Part shown: positions 45,357-53,008 of the stretch, piece after piece
Numbering within the stretch: position 1 is the stretch's first letter
Layout of the letters: each line of letters opens with the position of its first letter
DNA from: JAKFWF01 sp963741505
GTDB lineage: Bacteria > Pseudomonadota > Alphaproteobacteria > Rhizobiales > Hyphomicrobiaceae
DNA: 64,000 nt
Assembly (NCBI GenBank): GCA_963741505.1
Contig: CAVUIJ010000010.1
Location: forward strand, 62,001 to 126,000
Direction of reading: 5' to 3'
The notes under the pieces: model-generated
Seen by the model: only the letters and a program-made list of their open reading frames with translations
Databases searched by the model: none
Told to the model about the DNA's origin: nothing
Program-made: the position numbers and the translations under genes

Positions 45357-45470
45357 GCCGGCAGGCCGACGCCGATCCCTACCCGTCCTGCTGGGCCGCA
45401 CCAGTTCGTGTCCCCGGTTTGCCGTCTCGGCAAACCCCGGCCAGCCATGCTATAGGCTCGCCCGGTCCAA

Positions 45471-45547
45471 GGCCCCGTAGCTCAGCTGGATAGAGCACTC
45501 GCCTTCTAAGCGAGATGTCGCAGGTTCGAGCCCTGCCGGGGTCGCCA
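45471..45547 (+). tRNA. tRNA-Arg (anticodon TCT)
   Basis: Full cloverleaf in 77 nt: acceptor GGCCCCG pairs with CGGGGTC, D-arm GCTC...GAGC, anticodon stem CTCGC/GCGAG around loop CTTCTAA (anticodon TCT, reads AGA/AGG), T-arm GCAGG/CCTGC with TTCGAGC, and an encoded CCA. A -10-like TATAGG stands 15 bp upstream (45451-45456). No integrase or attachment repeat is seen near its 3' end. Confidence 0.96.
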
Positions 45548-45705
45548 ACTTACTTGGCTTGCGGCCGCTTGCCACGCACCATGACGCCTTCCCCCCAGGC
45601 GCGAAAGGCGCCACGGGCAAAGGAGATGACGGCGTCGCCTGCAATTATCGCTAACTGCCGACCAGCGTCAGAGCAGCACGCATCTTTCGCGCCACGCGCC
45701 TCTTT

Positions 45706-46128
45706 CTACTTGCGCTTCGGCGCCGCCGTCGGGTTGGAGCGGGGCTTGGGGATCGAGCGCGCTGGTGATACGAACTCGAGGCCGACCTCGCCGTCGCGGC
45801 GCCAGGCGATTTTGCAGTCGATCGCGACCCTGTCGATGGTGAAGAACAGGGTCAGGTGGGCCGGCAGGTCCTTGAGGTTCTGGCACCGCGCGGCGCGAGC
45901 GAAATGCGGCTTGATGCGGGCGCCTGTCGAGGACGAATCGAGCACGACGCAGGGGAGTGGATCGCCGATGTCGTTGCTGCATATGGTGGCCAAGGTGGCG
46001 CTGTCGCGGCGCTTCGCCCACCGGCGGTTGTCCGCGAGCGCGGCGTCGGTGCTGCCCACGATCCTCGGCGTGCCGATGCGCGACAGGCCGGAGCCGAGTG
46101 TTCGCGTCTGCCTCGCAACGGTGGTCAT
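45706..46128 (-). CDS. PilZ-domain-like protein
   Basis: 140 residues. The central region has the D-x-S-x-x-G motif (VVLDSSSTGARI) and PilZ-type final strands (VAIDCKIAWRRDGEVGLEFVSP). The N-terminal Arg motif is weaker (AKRRDSATLATI has no clear RxxxR), so cyclic di-GMP binding is uncertain. Short basic extensions flank the domain. ATG 46128 follows AGGAGAT on the minus strand. Confidence 0.75.
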   Translation of the reverse strand: MTTVARQTRTLGSGLSRIGTPRIVGSTDAALADNRRWAKRRDSATLATICSNDIGDPLPCVVLDSSSTGARIKPHFARAARCQNLKDLPAHLTLFFTIDRVAIDCKIAWRRDGEVGLEFVSPARSIPKPRSNPTAAPKRK

Positions 46129-46303
46129 GGTGGATCTCCTGGCGGAATTCCGAGAACCTTAATCGGTGGTCAAATTTAGCAGCGATTACTGAACAATGAG
46201 TGCTCTGCAAGCCGGCAATTTTAACAATCGCCGGTTCGGGAAGGGATGCGCGCAGGGGGCAGTCAGGCTAGGCTGCGGCATCCGACCTGAAGGAGCCCGT
46301 TGC

Positions 46304-46759
46304 ATGTCCAAGCCAGCCGCCACCCAGGCCACCACCGGGCGCTGCCAGTGCGGTGCCATCCAGTACGAGTTCGAGGGCCGCCCGAAGTGGGTGATGCATT
46401 GCCACTGCCAGGACTGCCGGCGGGCGGTGTCCTCGGCGGTCGCGACCTACATCGGCGTCAAGCTCGAGCAATTCCGCTATCTCAAGGGCGAGCCCGCGGT
46501 CTACGAGTCATCACCCGGCGTGAAGCGCTATTTCTGCGGCCGCTGCGGCTCGCCGATGGCCTATGCAGGGTCACGCTGGCCGGGCGAGGTGCACCTGTTC
46601 CACGGCACCTTGTCCGATCCGTCGCAGTGGCCGCCGACCGGCCACGCCTACGTTACCGAGCAGGTGTCGTGGTTCGACGCCCACGACGAGCTGCCGCGCT
46701 ATGCCAAAACCGCCGGCCGCGGCGTCGAGCCGGTCAGGCGCGGTCCAAAACACGCCTGA
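46304..46759 (+). CDS. GFA family (CENP-V/Gfa-type) protein
   Basis: 151-residue Mss4-like zinc protein of the GFA family. Zinc ligands are in GRCQCGAI, HCHCQDCRR and YFCGRCGSPM, the usual C-x-C / C-x-C-x-x-C / C-x-x-C layout. Founding members were described as glutathione-dependent formaldehyde-activating enzymes, but most members have no known substrate. ATG 46304 follows AAGGAG; the open frame upstream is ignored. Confidence 0.88.
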   Translation: MSKPAATQATTGRCQCGAIQYEFEGRPKWVMHCHCQDCRRAVSSAVATYIGVKLEQFRYLKGEPAVYESSPGVKRYFCGRCGSPMAYAGSRWPGEVHLFHGTLSDPSQWPPTGHAYVTEQVSWFDAHDELPRYAKTAGRGVEPVRRGPKHA

Positions 46760-46762
46760 CCG

Positions 46763-46957
46763 CTACGAGGTCTTGCCTTCCTCCTCGCCGTCGGCAAAAT
46801 CGCCGAGGCCGCGCAACGCTTCGAGGATCTGCTCTTCTGCATCGGCGCGCGACTGCGCGAGCCACTCGGTCACCACCTCTTCGCCGTGCTTGAAGACCAC
46901 CTTGAACGGGAATTCCGCGTCGTCGCTCGCCACGATATCGCCAATGACAAATGCCAT
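46763..46957 (-). CDS. Small acidic hypothetical protein
   Basis: 64 residues (MAFVIGDIVASDDAEFPF...GLGDFADGEEEGKTS), acidic, single domain, no known family. ATG 46957 is preceded by GGAGG at 5 bp, which favours it over ATG 46969 and the open frame to 47107. It is convergent with the GFA gene and divergent from the MBL gene. Confidence 0.6.
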   Translation of the reverse strand: MAFVIGDIVASDDAEFPFKVVFKHGEEVVTEWLAQSRADAEEQILEALRGLGDFADGEEEGKTS

Positions 46958-47084
46958 CTCGTCCTCCATGATTGCACGCGAGCATACAGGAGTTCGCGAG
47001 GCTGCGTGACGGACTGTCCACAAGTTCGAGCGCGGAGCGAACACACAACTGAGGAAAACTTCGCGTCCAGCCAGGGAGCCTCCC

Positions 47085-48059
47085 ATGTCGCAGTTCAATC
47101 GTCGCAACGTCGTGCTTTCCGCCGCCGCAGCCAGTGCCGCCTTTGGCCTTACCGGCCCGGTTGAAATGCTGCCCTCCGCCCTCGCTCAGGCCGGCGGCGG
47201 GCTCAATCCGGCGGCGGCGAAGTTCCACAAGTTCAAGGTCGGCGATCTCGAGGTGACGACGGTGTTCGACGGCGAAATCGCGCGCGAGCACAATCCGGCC
47301 TTCGTCAACAATGCCTCGGTCGACGACGTCAAGGCGGCGCTGCGCAAGGCCAAGCTCGCCGACGACAAGGTGCCCAATACCTATACCGTCACCATTGTGA
47401 AGCTCGGTGGCCGCACGGTGATGTTTGATTCCGGCAACGGCCCGGCAGGTGCCGCCGGCACCGGTCAGCTCACCGACAACATGAAGGCCGCCGGCATCGA
47501 TCCGGCGAGCCTGTCGGCGATCGTCGTCACCCATTTCCATCCCGACCACATCTTCGGGTTGATGACCAAGGACAACGCCCAGATCTACGGCAACCTCGAG
47601 ATCATCGTACCCGAGCCCGAGTACAAGTACTGGTCCGACCCGGCAGTGATCGAGAAATTGCCGGAGGCGCGGCGCGGCATCGCCCGGCGCGTGCAGGCGA
47701 CGATGCCCGGGTGGAAGAACCTGAAGCAGCTCGGCGTCGGCCAGGAGGCGGTGCCAGGCGTCCGCGCGGTCGCAACCCACGGCCATTCGCCGGGGCACAC
47801 GAGCTACCACGTCAGTGCCGGCAGCGGTGAGCTGATGGTGCTGGGCGACGTCACCAACATCCCGCCGATCAACATGGCCAATCCGGGCTGGCACATCATG
47901 TTCGACCAGGACCCGCAAATGGCGGAAGCGGTCCGGCGCAGCACGTTCGACAAGGCGGTCGCCGACAAGATGGTGTGCACCGGCTATCACTGGGGCATGC
48001 CCGGCGCCGGCACCATCGTCAAGGACGGCAACGGCTACGCGCTGGTACCGGTCGCCTGA
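47085..48059 (+). CDS. Exported MBL-fold metallo-hydrolase
   Basis: 324 residues. A Tat-like leader (QFNRRNVVLSAAAASAAFGLTG) directs export. The metallo-beta-lactamase fold has the dinuclear zinc motif THFHPDH, a second His in THGHSPGHTSY, the bridging Asp in LGDVTNIPP and a final His in TGYHWGMPG. The family includes lactonases and other hydrolases; the substrate is unknown. No partner gene. Confidence 0.9.
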   Translation: MSQFNRRNVVLSAAAASAAFGLTGPVEMLPSALAQAGGGLNPAAAKFHKFKVGDLEVTTVFDGEIAREHNPAFVNNASVDDVKAALRKAKLADDKVPNTYTVTIVKLGGRTVMFDSGNGPAGAAGTGQLTDNMKAAGIDPASLSAIVVTHFHPDHIFGLMTKDNAQIYGNLEIIVPEPEYKYWSDPAVIEKLPEARRGIARRVQATMPGWKNLKQLGVGQEAVPGVRAVATHGHSPGHTSYHVSAGSGELMVLGDVTNIPPINMANPGWHIMFDQDPQMAEAVRRSTFDKAVADKMVCTGYHWGMPGAGTIVKDGNGYALVPVA

Positions 48060-48063
48060 CCGC

Positions 48064-49077
48064 TCACTCGACCGCCGCCACCGTATAGCCCGCCCGCCGC
48101 AGCAGGGCGACGAGGCCGTCGGCGCCGACCAGATGCAAGGCGCCGACGCCGATGAACGCGGCGCCCTTTTCGAGCAGGGGCTTGGCTGCCTCGGCCATGC
48201 CCTTGTTGCGCGCGCCGACGATTTCCTTCTCGAACGCAGCGAAGGCGCCGGGTGCGACACCGGCGCGGCGAGCGAGTTCGTGCTGGAACGGCACGGCAAA
48301 GCCCATCCGGCGGCCGAGATAGAGTTGCATCATCGTCTCCAACTGGTCCTCGGTGCGATCGGCGTAGTGCAGCACCGCTTGCAGCATGGCGACCTGCTGC
48401 TCCTCGGGGATCGCGGCCAGGGCCTCGAGCTGGCTCTGGATCGTTTCGAGACCGACGACCGGCACGCCGCGGCGGCGCGCATTATCGGTCAACTGCACGT
48501 CGAGCGCGTGACGCCCGGTGCTCTGACGCTGGCGCTCGCATTGCGGGATCGCCAGCAGCATGAATACCAGCCAGGGCTTGATGCGCGCGGCAACCTCGGG
48601 CGGCATGCCGGCTGCGGCCAGCACCGTCACGGCCTTGGCGAACTGGTCGGACTTAAGGGTGCGATCGAGCTGCCGGCCGTCGGCATAGAGGAACAGGTGC
48701 ACGTTGTTTGACACCGCCGCGGCCATGCTGGCCGACGACAGATCGGCGACCTCGAACGCCATGGTCTTGGCGGCGGCAAGTGCGGCGCGGATGTTCGGCG
48801 ACAGCGTGGTGATGCGGTCGTCGGAGACGTGCGCGGTGCCGAGCAGGAAGGACGGCGCCAGGCCCGCCTTCTCGATCCGCCACAACATGGCTTCGGTATT
48901 CTCGGTGGCTGCCGCGGCGGCAACGATCCTGGCATGCGCCAGCGGATCGGTCTCGCGCAGCTCGGCCAGCATGTCGCGGCCCTTGCAGGCGGGCTGGGCC
49001 AGGGCTGCCGACTGGAACGCGAAGGCGGCCGCGATGCTCGCGATCAAGCGCACGCAATGCAAAGTCGTGATCCGCAT
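48064..49077 (-). CDS. TraB/GumN family protein
   Basis: 337 residues with a signal peptide (LHCVRLIASIAAAFAFQSAALAQ) and the TraB/GumN core: MLWRIEKAGLAPSFLLGTAHVSDDRI near the N-terminus (GTxH motif) and FIGVGALHLVGADGLVALLRRAGYTV at the end (GxxH motif), proposed metal-dependent protease residues. The start at 49077 is set by the signal peptide rather than 49095. It converges closely with the MBL gene (4 bp). Confidence 0.88.
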   Translation of the reverse strand: MRITTLHCVRLIASIAAAFAFQSAALAQPACKGRDMLAELRETDPLAHARIVAAAAATENTEAMLWRIEKAGLAPSFLLGTAHVSDDRITTLSPNIRAALAAAKTMAFEVADLSSASMAAAVSNNVHLFLYADGRQLDRTLKSDQFAKAVTVLAAAGMPPEVAARIKPWLVFMLLAIPQCERQRQSTGRHALDVQLTDNARRRGVPVVGLETIQSQLEALAAIPEEQQVAMLQAVLHYADRTEDQLETMMQLYLGRRMGFAVPFQHELARRAGVAPGAFAAFEKEIVGARNKGMAEAAKPLLEKGAAFIGVGALHLVGADGLVALLRRAGYTVAAVE

Positions 49078-49256
49078 GAGGTGCCCCGGGTTCAATGACG
49101 AGATGTCCTGGCGCTTGGACGCGCTACAGTATCCGCTTAACCGGCTCCGCCCTCAATAGTCAGAAGTCGAAGTTCTGTTCCGGGGCGTGAATGAAACCTT
49201 AAGAATGAGTGATCGGTGACGAATGCCGACCTGATCCGACTGCAAAGGTGTCATGG

Positions 49257-49341
49257 CTGTCCCGCAGGCTAATGGCATTTGCACGCGGCGTGGCGTTCCT
49301 TACGATGGTCCTCGCAGGCATTCGCAGATCGTGCGGGACAG
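49257..49341. promoter_or_regulatory. Spaced 10-bp perfect inverted repeat upstream of flavoprotein gene
   Basis: CTGTCCCGCA (49257-49266) is repeated inverted as TGCGGGACAG (49332-49341), 65 bp apart, ending 16 bp before the ATG at 49358. It could be two half-operators or a long leader stem covering the translation start region. Confidence 0.4.
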
Positions 49342-49357
49342 TTGAGGGGACAACACG

Positions 49358-50644
49358 ATGATCAGTTCCGAGCCATATTGGTGGGAGGCCGCGCCCCTCA
49401 CGACGCTGCCGCAGCTGCCGGTGGCACCGTCAACTGACGTCGTCATCGTCGGCGCCGGCTACACCGGCTTGAGCGCGGCGCTGACACTCGCCAAGGCGGG
49501 GCGCAGCGTGCAGGTGTTCGATCGCCAGAAGCCGGGCGAGGGGGCCTCGAGCCGCAATGGCGGCATTGCGAGCGGCAGCCTGCGGCCGAGCCTCGCCGAG
49601 CTCACCGCCAAATTCGGCGAGGAGCGCGCTCGCGGCGTGCTGCTGGAGGCGAAACTCGCGCGCGAGGACCTCGCCCGCACGATCCGCGACGAGGCCATCG
49701 ACTGCGATTTCCAGATGACGGGCCGCTTCACCGGCGCCGCTAGTCCGGCCGCCTTCGAGCGCCTGTCGCGCGAGGCCGACATGCTGCGGCGCGACTTCGG
49801 CATCGATGCGCGCGCCGTACCGCGCGCGGAGCAAAAGGAATACCTCGGCAGCGATCTCTATCACGGCGGCCTCGCCCGCACCGACATCGGCGGCCTGCAT
49901 CCGGCGAAGTTCCATCGCGGCTTGATGCAGGCAGCGCTCAAGGCCGGCGCCGTCATCCACGGCGAAACCGCGGTCACGAGCTATGAGCGCCGGGGCGACA
50001 GCTATCTGGTTGCCACCGCGCGGGGGCCGGTCAAGGCGCGCAATCTGCTGGTTGCCACCAACGGCTATACCGACGGCGTCGACAAGTGGCTGCGGCGGCG
50101 GCTGGTGCCGGTCAGGAGCCGCATCATCGCCACCGCGCCGCTGTCGGGCAACCTGATGAAGCAATTGATGCCGAAAGGCGTGATGGCCGGCGACACCCGG
50201 CGGCTGCACTACTATTACCGGCCATCGCCCGACGGCTCTCGCATCCTCTACGGCGGCCGCGACGGCAACGTCGCCGGCGACGGCAACGGCGCGACCAATC
50301 TGCTGAAACGCGGTCTCGTACAGGTGTTCCCGATCCTCTCCGACGTCGAGCTGACGCACAGCTGGTACGGCCACGTCGCCATGAACCGCGACATGTTTCC
50401 GCGCGTGTTCCATCGCAACGGCACCGGCTATGCGGTCGGTTACTGCGGTTCGGGGCTGGTGTGGGCGCCGTGGGCGGGCAAGAAGGCGGCGCTGCAGATC
50501 CTCGAATCCGAAGATGGCCGCACCGCCCTCGACTTCCGGCCGCCGGCGGCGATCCCGCTGTACAACGGCACGCCGTGGTTCATGCCGGGCGTGTTCGCCT
50601 GGCTGCGCATCCGCGACCGGCTCGATCGCATCGGCAAAGCATGA
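49358..50644 (+). CDS. FAD-dependent oxidoreductase (DadA/PuuB-type DAO family)
   Basis: 428-residue DAO-fold flavoprotein: dinucleotide motif VVIVGAGYTGLSAALTLAKAG, then SSRNGGIASGSLRP and the C-terminal FAD loop GYAVGYCGSGLVWAPWAGKKAA. The SSRNGG-type loop and overall layout resemble gamma-glutamylputrescine oxidase (PuuB) and related amine oxidases. The agmatinase gene lies 259 bp away on the other strand, which fits polyamine-related catabolism, but the substrate is not proven. Confidence 0.85.
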   Translation: MISSEPYWWEAAPLTTLPQLPVAPSTDVVIVGAGYTGLSAALTLAKAGRSVQVFDRQKPGEGASSRNGGIASGSLRPSLAELTAKFGEERARGVLLEAKLAREDLARTIRDEAIDCDFQMTGRFTGAASPAAFERLSREADMLRRDFGIDARAVPRAEQKEYLGSDLYHGGLARTDIGGLHPAKFHRGLMQAALKAGAVIHGETAVTSYERRGDSYLVATARGPVKARNLLVATNGYTDGVDKWLRRRLVPVRSRIIATAPLSGNLMKQLMPKGVMAGDTRRLHYYYRPSPDGSRILYGGRDGNVAGDGNGATNLLKRGLVQVFPILSDVELTHSWYGHVAMNRDMFPRVFHRNGTGYAVGYCGSGLVWAPWAGKKAALQILESEDGRTALDFRPPAAIPLYNGTPWFMPGVFAWLRIRDRLDRIGKA

Positions 50645-50652
50645 GGTCGGCG

Positions 50653-50865
50653 CTACTCGGCGTCGTCGATCATGGTCAGTGCGGCGCGCCGGTCGCCGGG
50701 CTTCAGCTTGAGAAACGCGGCACGAGCGGCCTTGATGTCGCGATCAGTGCCGGTGTCGGCGGCGGTCTGCAGCGCCTTGGTCGTCGGATGGTCGGCGCCG
50801 CAGATGAACACCAGTGCCTTCGCCAGCCGCGCCATGGCGGTGCGATCGATCGTCTTCTCGTCCAT
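50653..50865 (-). CDS. Small helical hypothetical protein
   Basis: 70 residues (MDEKTIDRTAMARLAKALVFICGADHP ... GDRRAALTMIDDAE), predicted helical, no membrane segment, no family I know. ATG 50865 lies 37 bp after the agmatinase stop on the same strand, so the two are probably co-transcribed. Confidence 0.55.
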   Translation of the reverse strand: MDEKTIDRTAMARLAKALVFICGADHPTTKALQTAADTGTDRDIKAARAAFLKLKPGDRRAALTMIDDAE

Positions 50866-50902
50866 TGGGCTCTCGTTCCTGGTAATTGGGCTCGGCGCCG
50901 AC

Positions 50903-51886
50903 TCAAGGTCGCGACGACATCTGTCGCCGCTGTACCATGGCCGGCACGGTTGCGCACAACAGCTCGAACATGATCGAGACGCCGACCCAGGCAGTGCCGC
51001 CCGACGGATCGAACGGCGGCGACACCTCGACCAGGTCACAACCGGCAATATCGAGGCCGGACAGCTTTCGTACCATCTGCTGCGCCTGATAGGTCGAGAA
51101 GCCGCCGATCTCGGGCGTGCCGGTGCCGGGCGCCTGCGACGGATCGATGCCGTCGATGTCGAACGAGACGTAGGTGGGCTTGGCGCCGACAATTGTGCAC
51201 GCCTCGTCCATTACGGCCGCGATGCCGCGCTCCATCAATTCCTCGATGCGCACGATGCGCACGCCCTGGGCGCGGGCGAACTCGATGTCCTCGCCGTCGT
51301 ACATGGTGCCGCGGATGCCGATCTGGACGATACGCTTCGGGTCGAGCAGGCCTTCCTCGATGGCGCGGCGGAACGGCGTGCCGTGGGTATACTTGAAGCC
51401 GCCGAAGTAGTCGTCGAACAGGTCGGTGTGGCTGTCGAAATGGATCATGCCCAGCGGCTTTTTGCGCGCCAGCGAGCGCAGCACCGGCAATGACACCAGA
51501 TGATCGCCGCCGGCGGTCACCGGCGTGATGGCGGCCGCAACCAGCACGTCATAGAAGGCGGTGACGCGCTGCAGCGTGTCCTGCACGTCAGCCGGGTTCA
51601 CAGGCACGTCGCCGAGGTCGGCGCAATTGACCGCGGCAAACGGATCGAGATTGGTCACCGGGTGGACGCGGCGGATCATGGTCGACAGGTCGCGCAATTG
51701 CCGCGGCCCATGCCGGGCGCCGGGCCGATTGGTGGTACCGCCGTCCCACGGCACGCCGACGAAGCCGACGGCGACGTCGCCCGCCTCCGGCCCGCCGGGA
51801 TCGATCAGTGGCAGCCGCATGAAGGTCGGCACGCCGGCGAAGCGGGGTGACTCGAGGCCGGAAACGGGCAGATAGCTGCGGGACAT
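50903..51886 (-). CDS. Agmatinase-type ureohydrolase
   Basis: 327-residue ureohydrolase with a binuclear Mn site: GGDHLVSLP, HFDSHTDLFDD and SFDIDGIDPSQAPGTG contain the His and Asp ligands. The family hydrolyses agmatine to putrescine and urea, or other guanidino compounds (guanidinobutyrate, guanidine); sequence alone does not separate these. Followed by the small 70-residue protein and preceded by an MDR gene (14 bp), forming a likely three-gene unit on the minus strand. Confidence 0.88.
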   Translation of the reverse strand: MSRSYLPVSGLESPRFAGVPTFMRLPLIDPGGPEAGDVAVGFVGVPWDGGTTNRPGARHGPRQLRDLSTMIRRVHPVTNLDPFAAVNCADLGDVPVNPADVQDTLQRVTAFYDVLVAAAITPVTAGGDHLVSLPVLRSLARKKPLGMIHFDSHTDLFDDYFGGFKYTHGTPFRRAIEEGLLDPKRIVQIGIRGTMYDGEDIEFARAQGVRIVRIEELMERGIAAVMDEACTIVGAKPTYVSFDIDGIDPSQAPGTGTPEIGGFSTYQAQQMVRKLSGLDIAGCDLVEVSPPFDPSGGTAWVGVSIMFELLCATVPAMVQRRQMSSRP

Positions 51887-51900
51887 TCAACGTTCCTTGC

Positions 51901-52872
51901 TCATTGCGTCAGCACGATCTTGCCAAAGTGGGCGTTGGCCTTCATGTGGGTGAGCGCGGCAGCTGCTTCGTCGAGCGGGAATGTGCGGTCGATCGGCAGC
52001 GCAAGGCGGCCGGCTTCCACCGCTGCCCACAGGTCGGCGCGCATGCGGCGGTTGATCTCGCGCACCTCGTCGAGCGAACGGGTGCGGAAGGTGACGCCGA
52101 TGTAGTCGATGCGCTTCAAGGCGTGCAGGTCGAAGTCGAAGGTGCCCCTGATGCCGCCAAGCCGGCCGACGTTGACGATGCGGCCAAGGACGGCGGCGGC
52201 CTTCATGTTGGCGTCCATGACGCCGGCCGAGATCTGGTCGACGATCAGGTTGACGCCTTTGCCGTCGGTGGCATTGGTGACGACGTCGGGCCAGGTCGGA
52301 TCGCTCGAGTCGATGGCGAGGTCGGCGCCATATTCGGCGAGTTTCGCGCGCCGTCCGGGGTTGGTCGACGAGCCGATCACGAGCCTGGCGCCCATGTGCT
52401 TGGCAATCTGCAGGCCCATGATGCCGACGCCGGAACTCGCACCCTGGATCAGCACGCACTCACCGGCCTTGAGCCGGCCGTTGGTGACGAGCGCGTCATG
52501 CATCGTCTGCAGCGCGATCGGCAGGGTGGCGGCCTGGGTGAAGCTCATGTTGTTGGCTGGGATCGGCGCGACGCGGCCCCAGTCGGTCACGGCGTATTCA
52601 GCGTAACCGGCATTGCCGGAGCACATCACCCGGTCGCCGGCCTTGATGCCCTTGACCTGCGCGCCGACGGCTTCCACCTCGCCGGCGAATTCGAGACCGA
52701 GAACGGCACCTGGCCCGCCGGCCGAGCCGTGCATGTGACCAGACGCCATGATCAGGTCGGCGCGGTTGAGGCCACTCGCGCGCACCCGCACCAGCACCTG
52801 CGCCGGCCCGGGCGTCGGCTTTTGCACGTCGCAAATTTCAACGCCGTTGGCGCCGATCACTGCTGCTTTCAT
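51901..52872 (-). CDS. Medium-chain dehydrogenase / quinone-oxidoreductase-type protein
   Basis: 323 residues of the zinc-independent MDR type: N-terminal GroES-like part (ICDVQKPTPGPAQVLVRVRASGLNRADL) and a Rossmann domain (GASSGVGIMGLQIAKHMGARLVIGSS), ending ALTHMKANAHFGKIVLTQ. No catalytic zinc ligands are evident, which fits quinone reductases. A REP-like element stands upstream. The link to agmatinase is only by position. Confidence 0.9.
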   Translation of the reverse strand: MKAAVIGANGVEICDVQKPTPGPAQVLVRVRASGLNRADLIMASGHMHGSAGGPGAVLGLEFAGEVEAVGAQVKGIKAGDRVMCSGNAGYAEYAVTDWGRVAPIPANNMSFTQAATLPIALQTMHDALVTNGRLKAGECVLIQGASSGVGIMGLQIAKHMGARLVIGSSTNPGRRAKLAEYGADLAIDSSDPTWPDVVTNATDGKGVNLIVDQISAGVMDANMKAAAVLGRIVNVGRLGGIRGTFDFDLHALKRIDYIGVTFRTRSLDEVREINRRMRADLWAAVEAGRLALPIDRTFPLDEAAAALTHMKANAHFGKIVLTQ

Positions 52873-52936
52873 GGGGCGAGCCTCCAGATCGATTGTGGTG
52901 CGTCGGACTGTGGACGCGAGCGATTGCGGTGTCGAT

Positions 52937-52995
52937 GGTGCCTGGCTTCAGCCTGGCACCACTGTGCAGGCGGTGCCAGGCTGAAGCCAGGCACC
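52937..52995. repeat. REP-like double hairpin, copy C
   Basis: Units at 52937-52960 and 52972-52995, the same pair of inverted hairpins as copies A and B, between the MDR gene start and the LivF end. The order of the two units is as in copy B and reversed relative to copy A. Confidence 0.85.
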
Positions 52996-53008
52996 ATTTC
53001 GGACCTGA

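Noticed and set aside
45471..45700. tRNA-Arg as an integration site for a mobile island
   Set aside because: No integrase and no repeat of the tRNA 3' end in the flanks.
49358..50644. Naming the DAO-family gene puuB
   Set aside because: No PuuA, PuuC or PuuD genes are near, and the family is broad; only the family level is supported.
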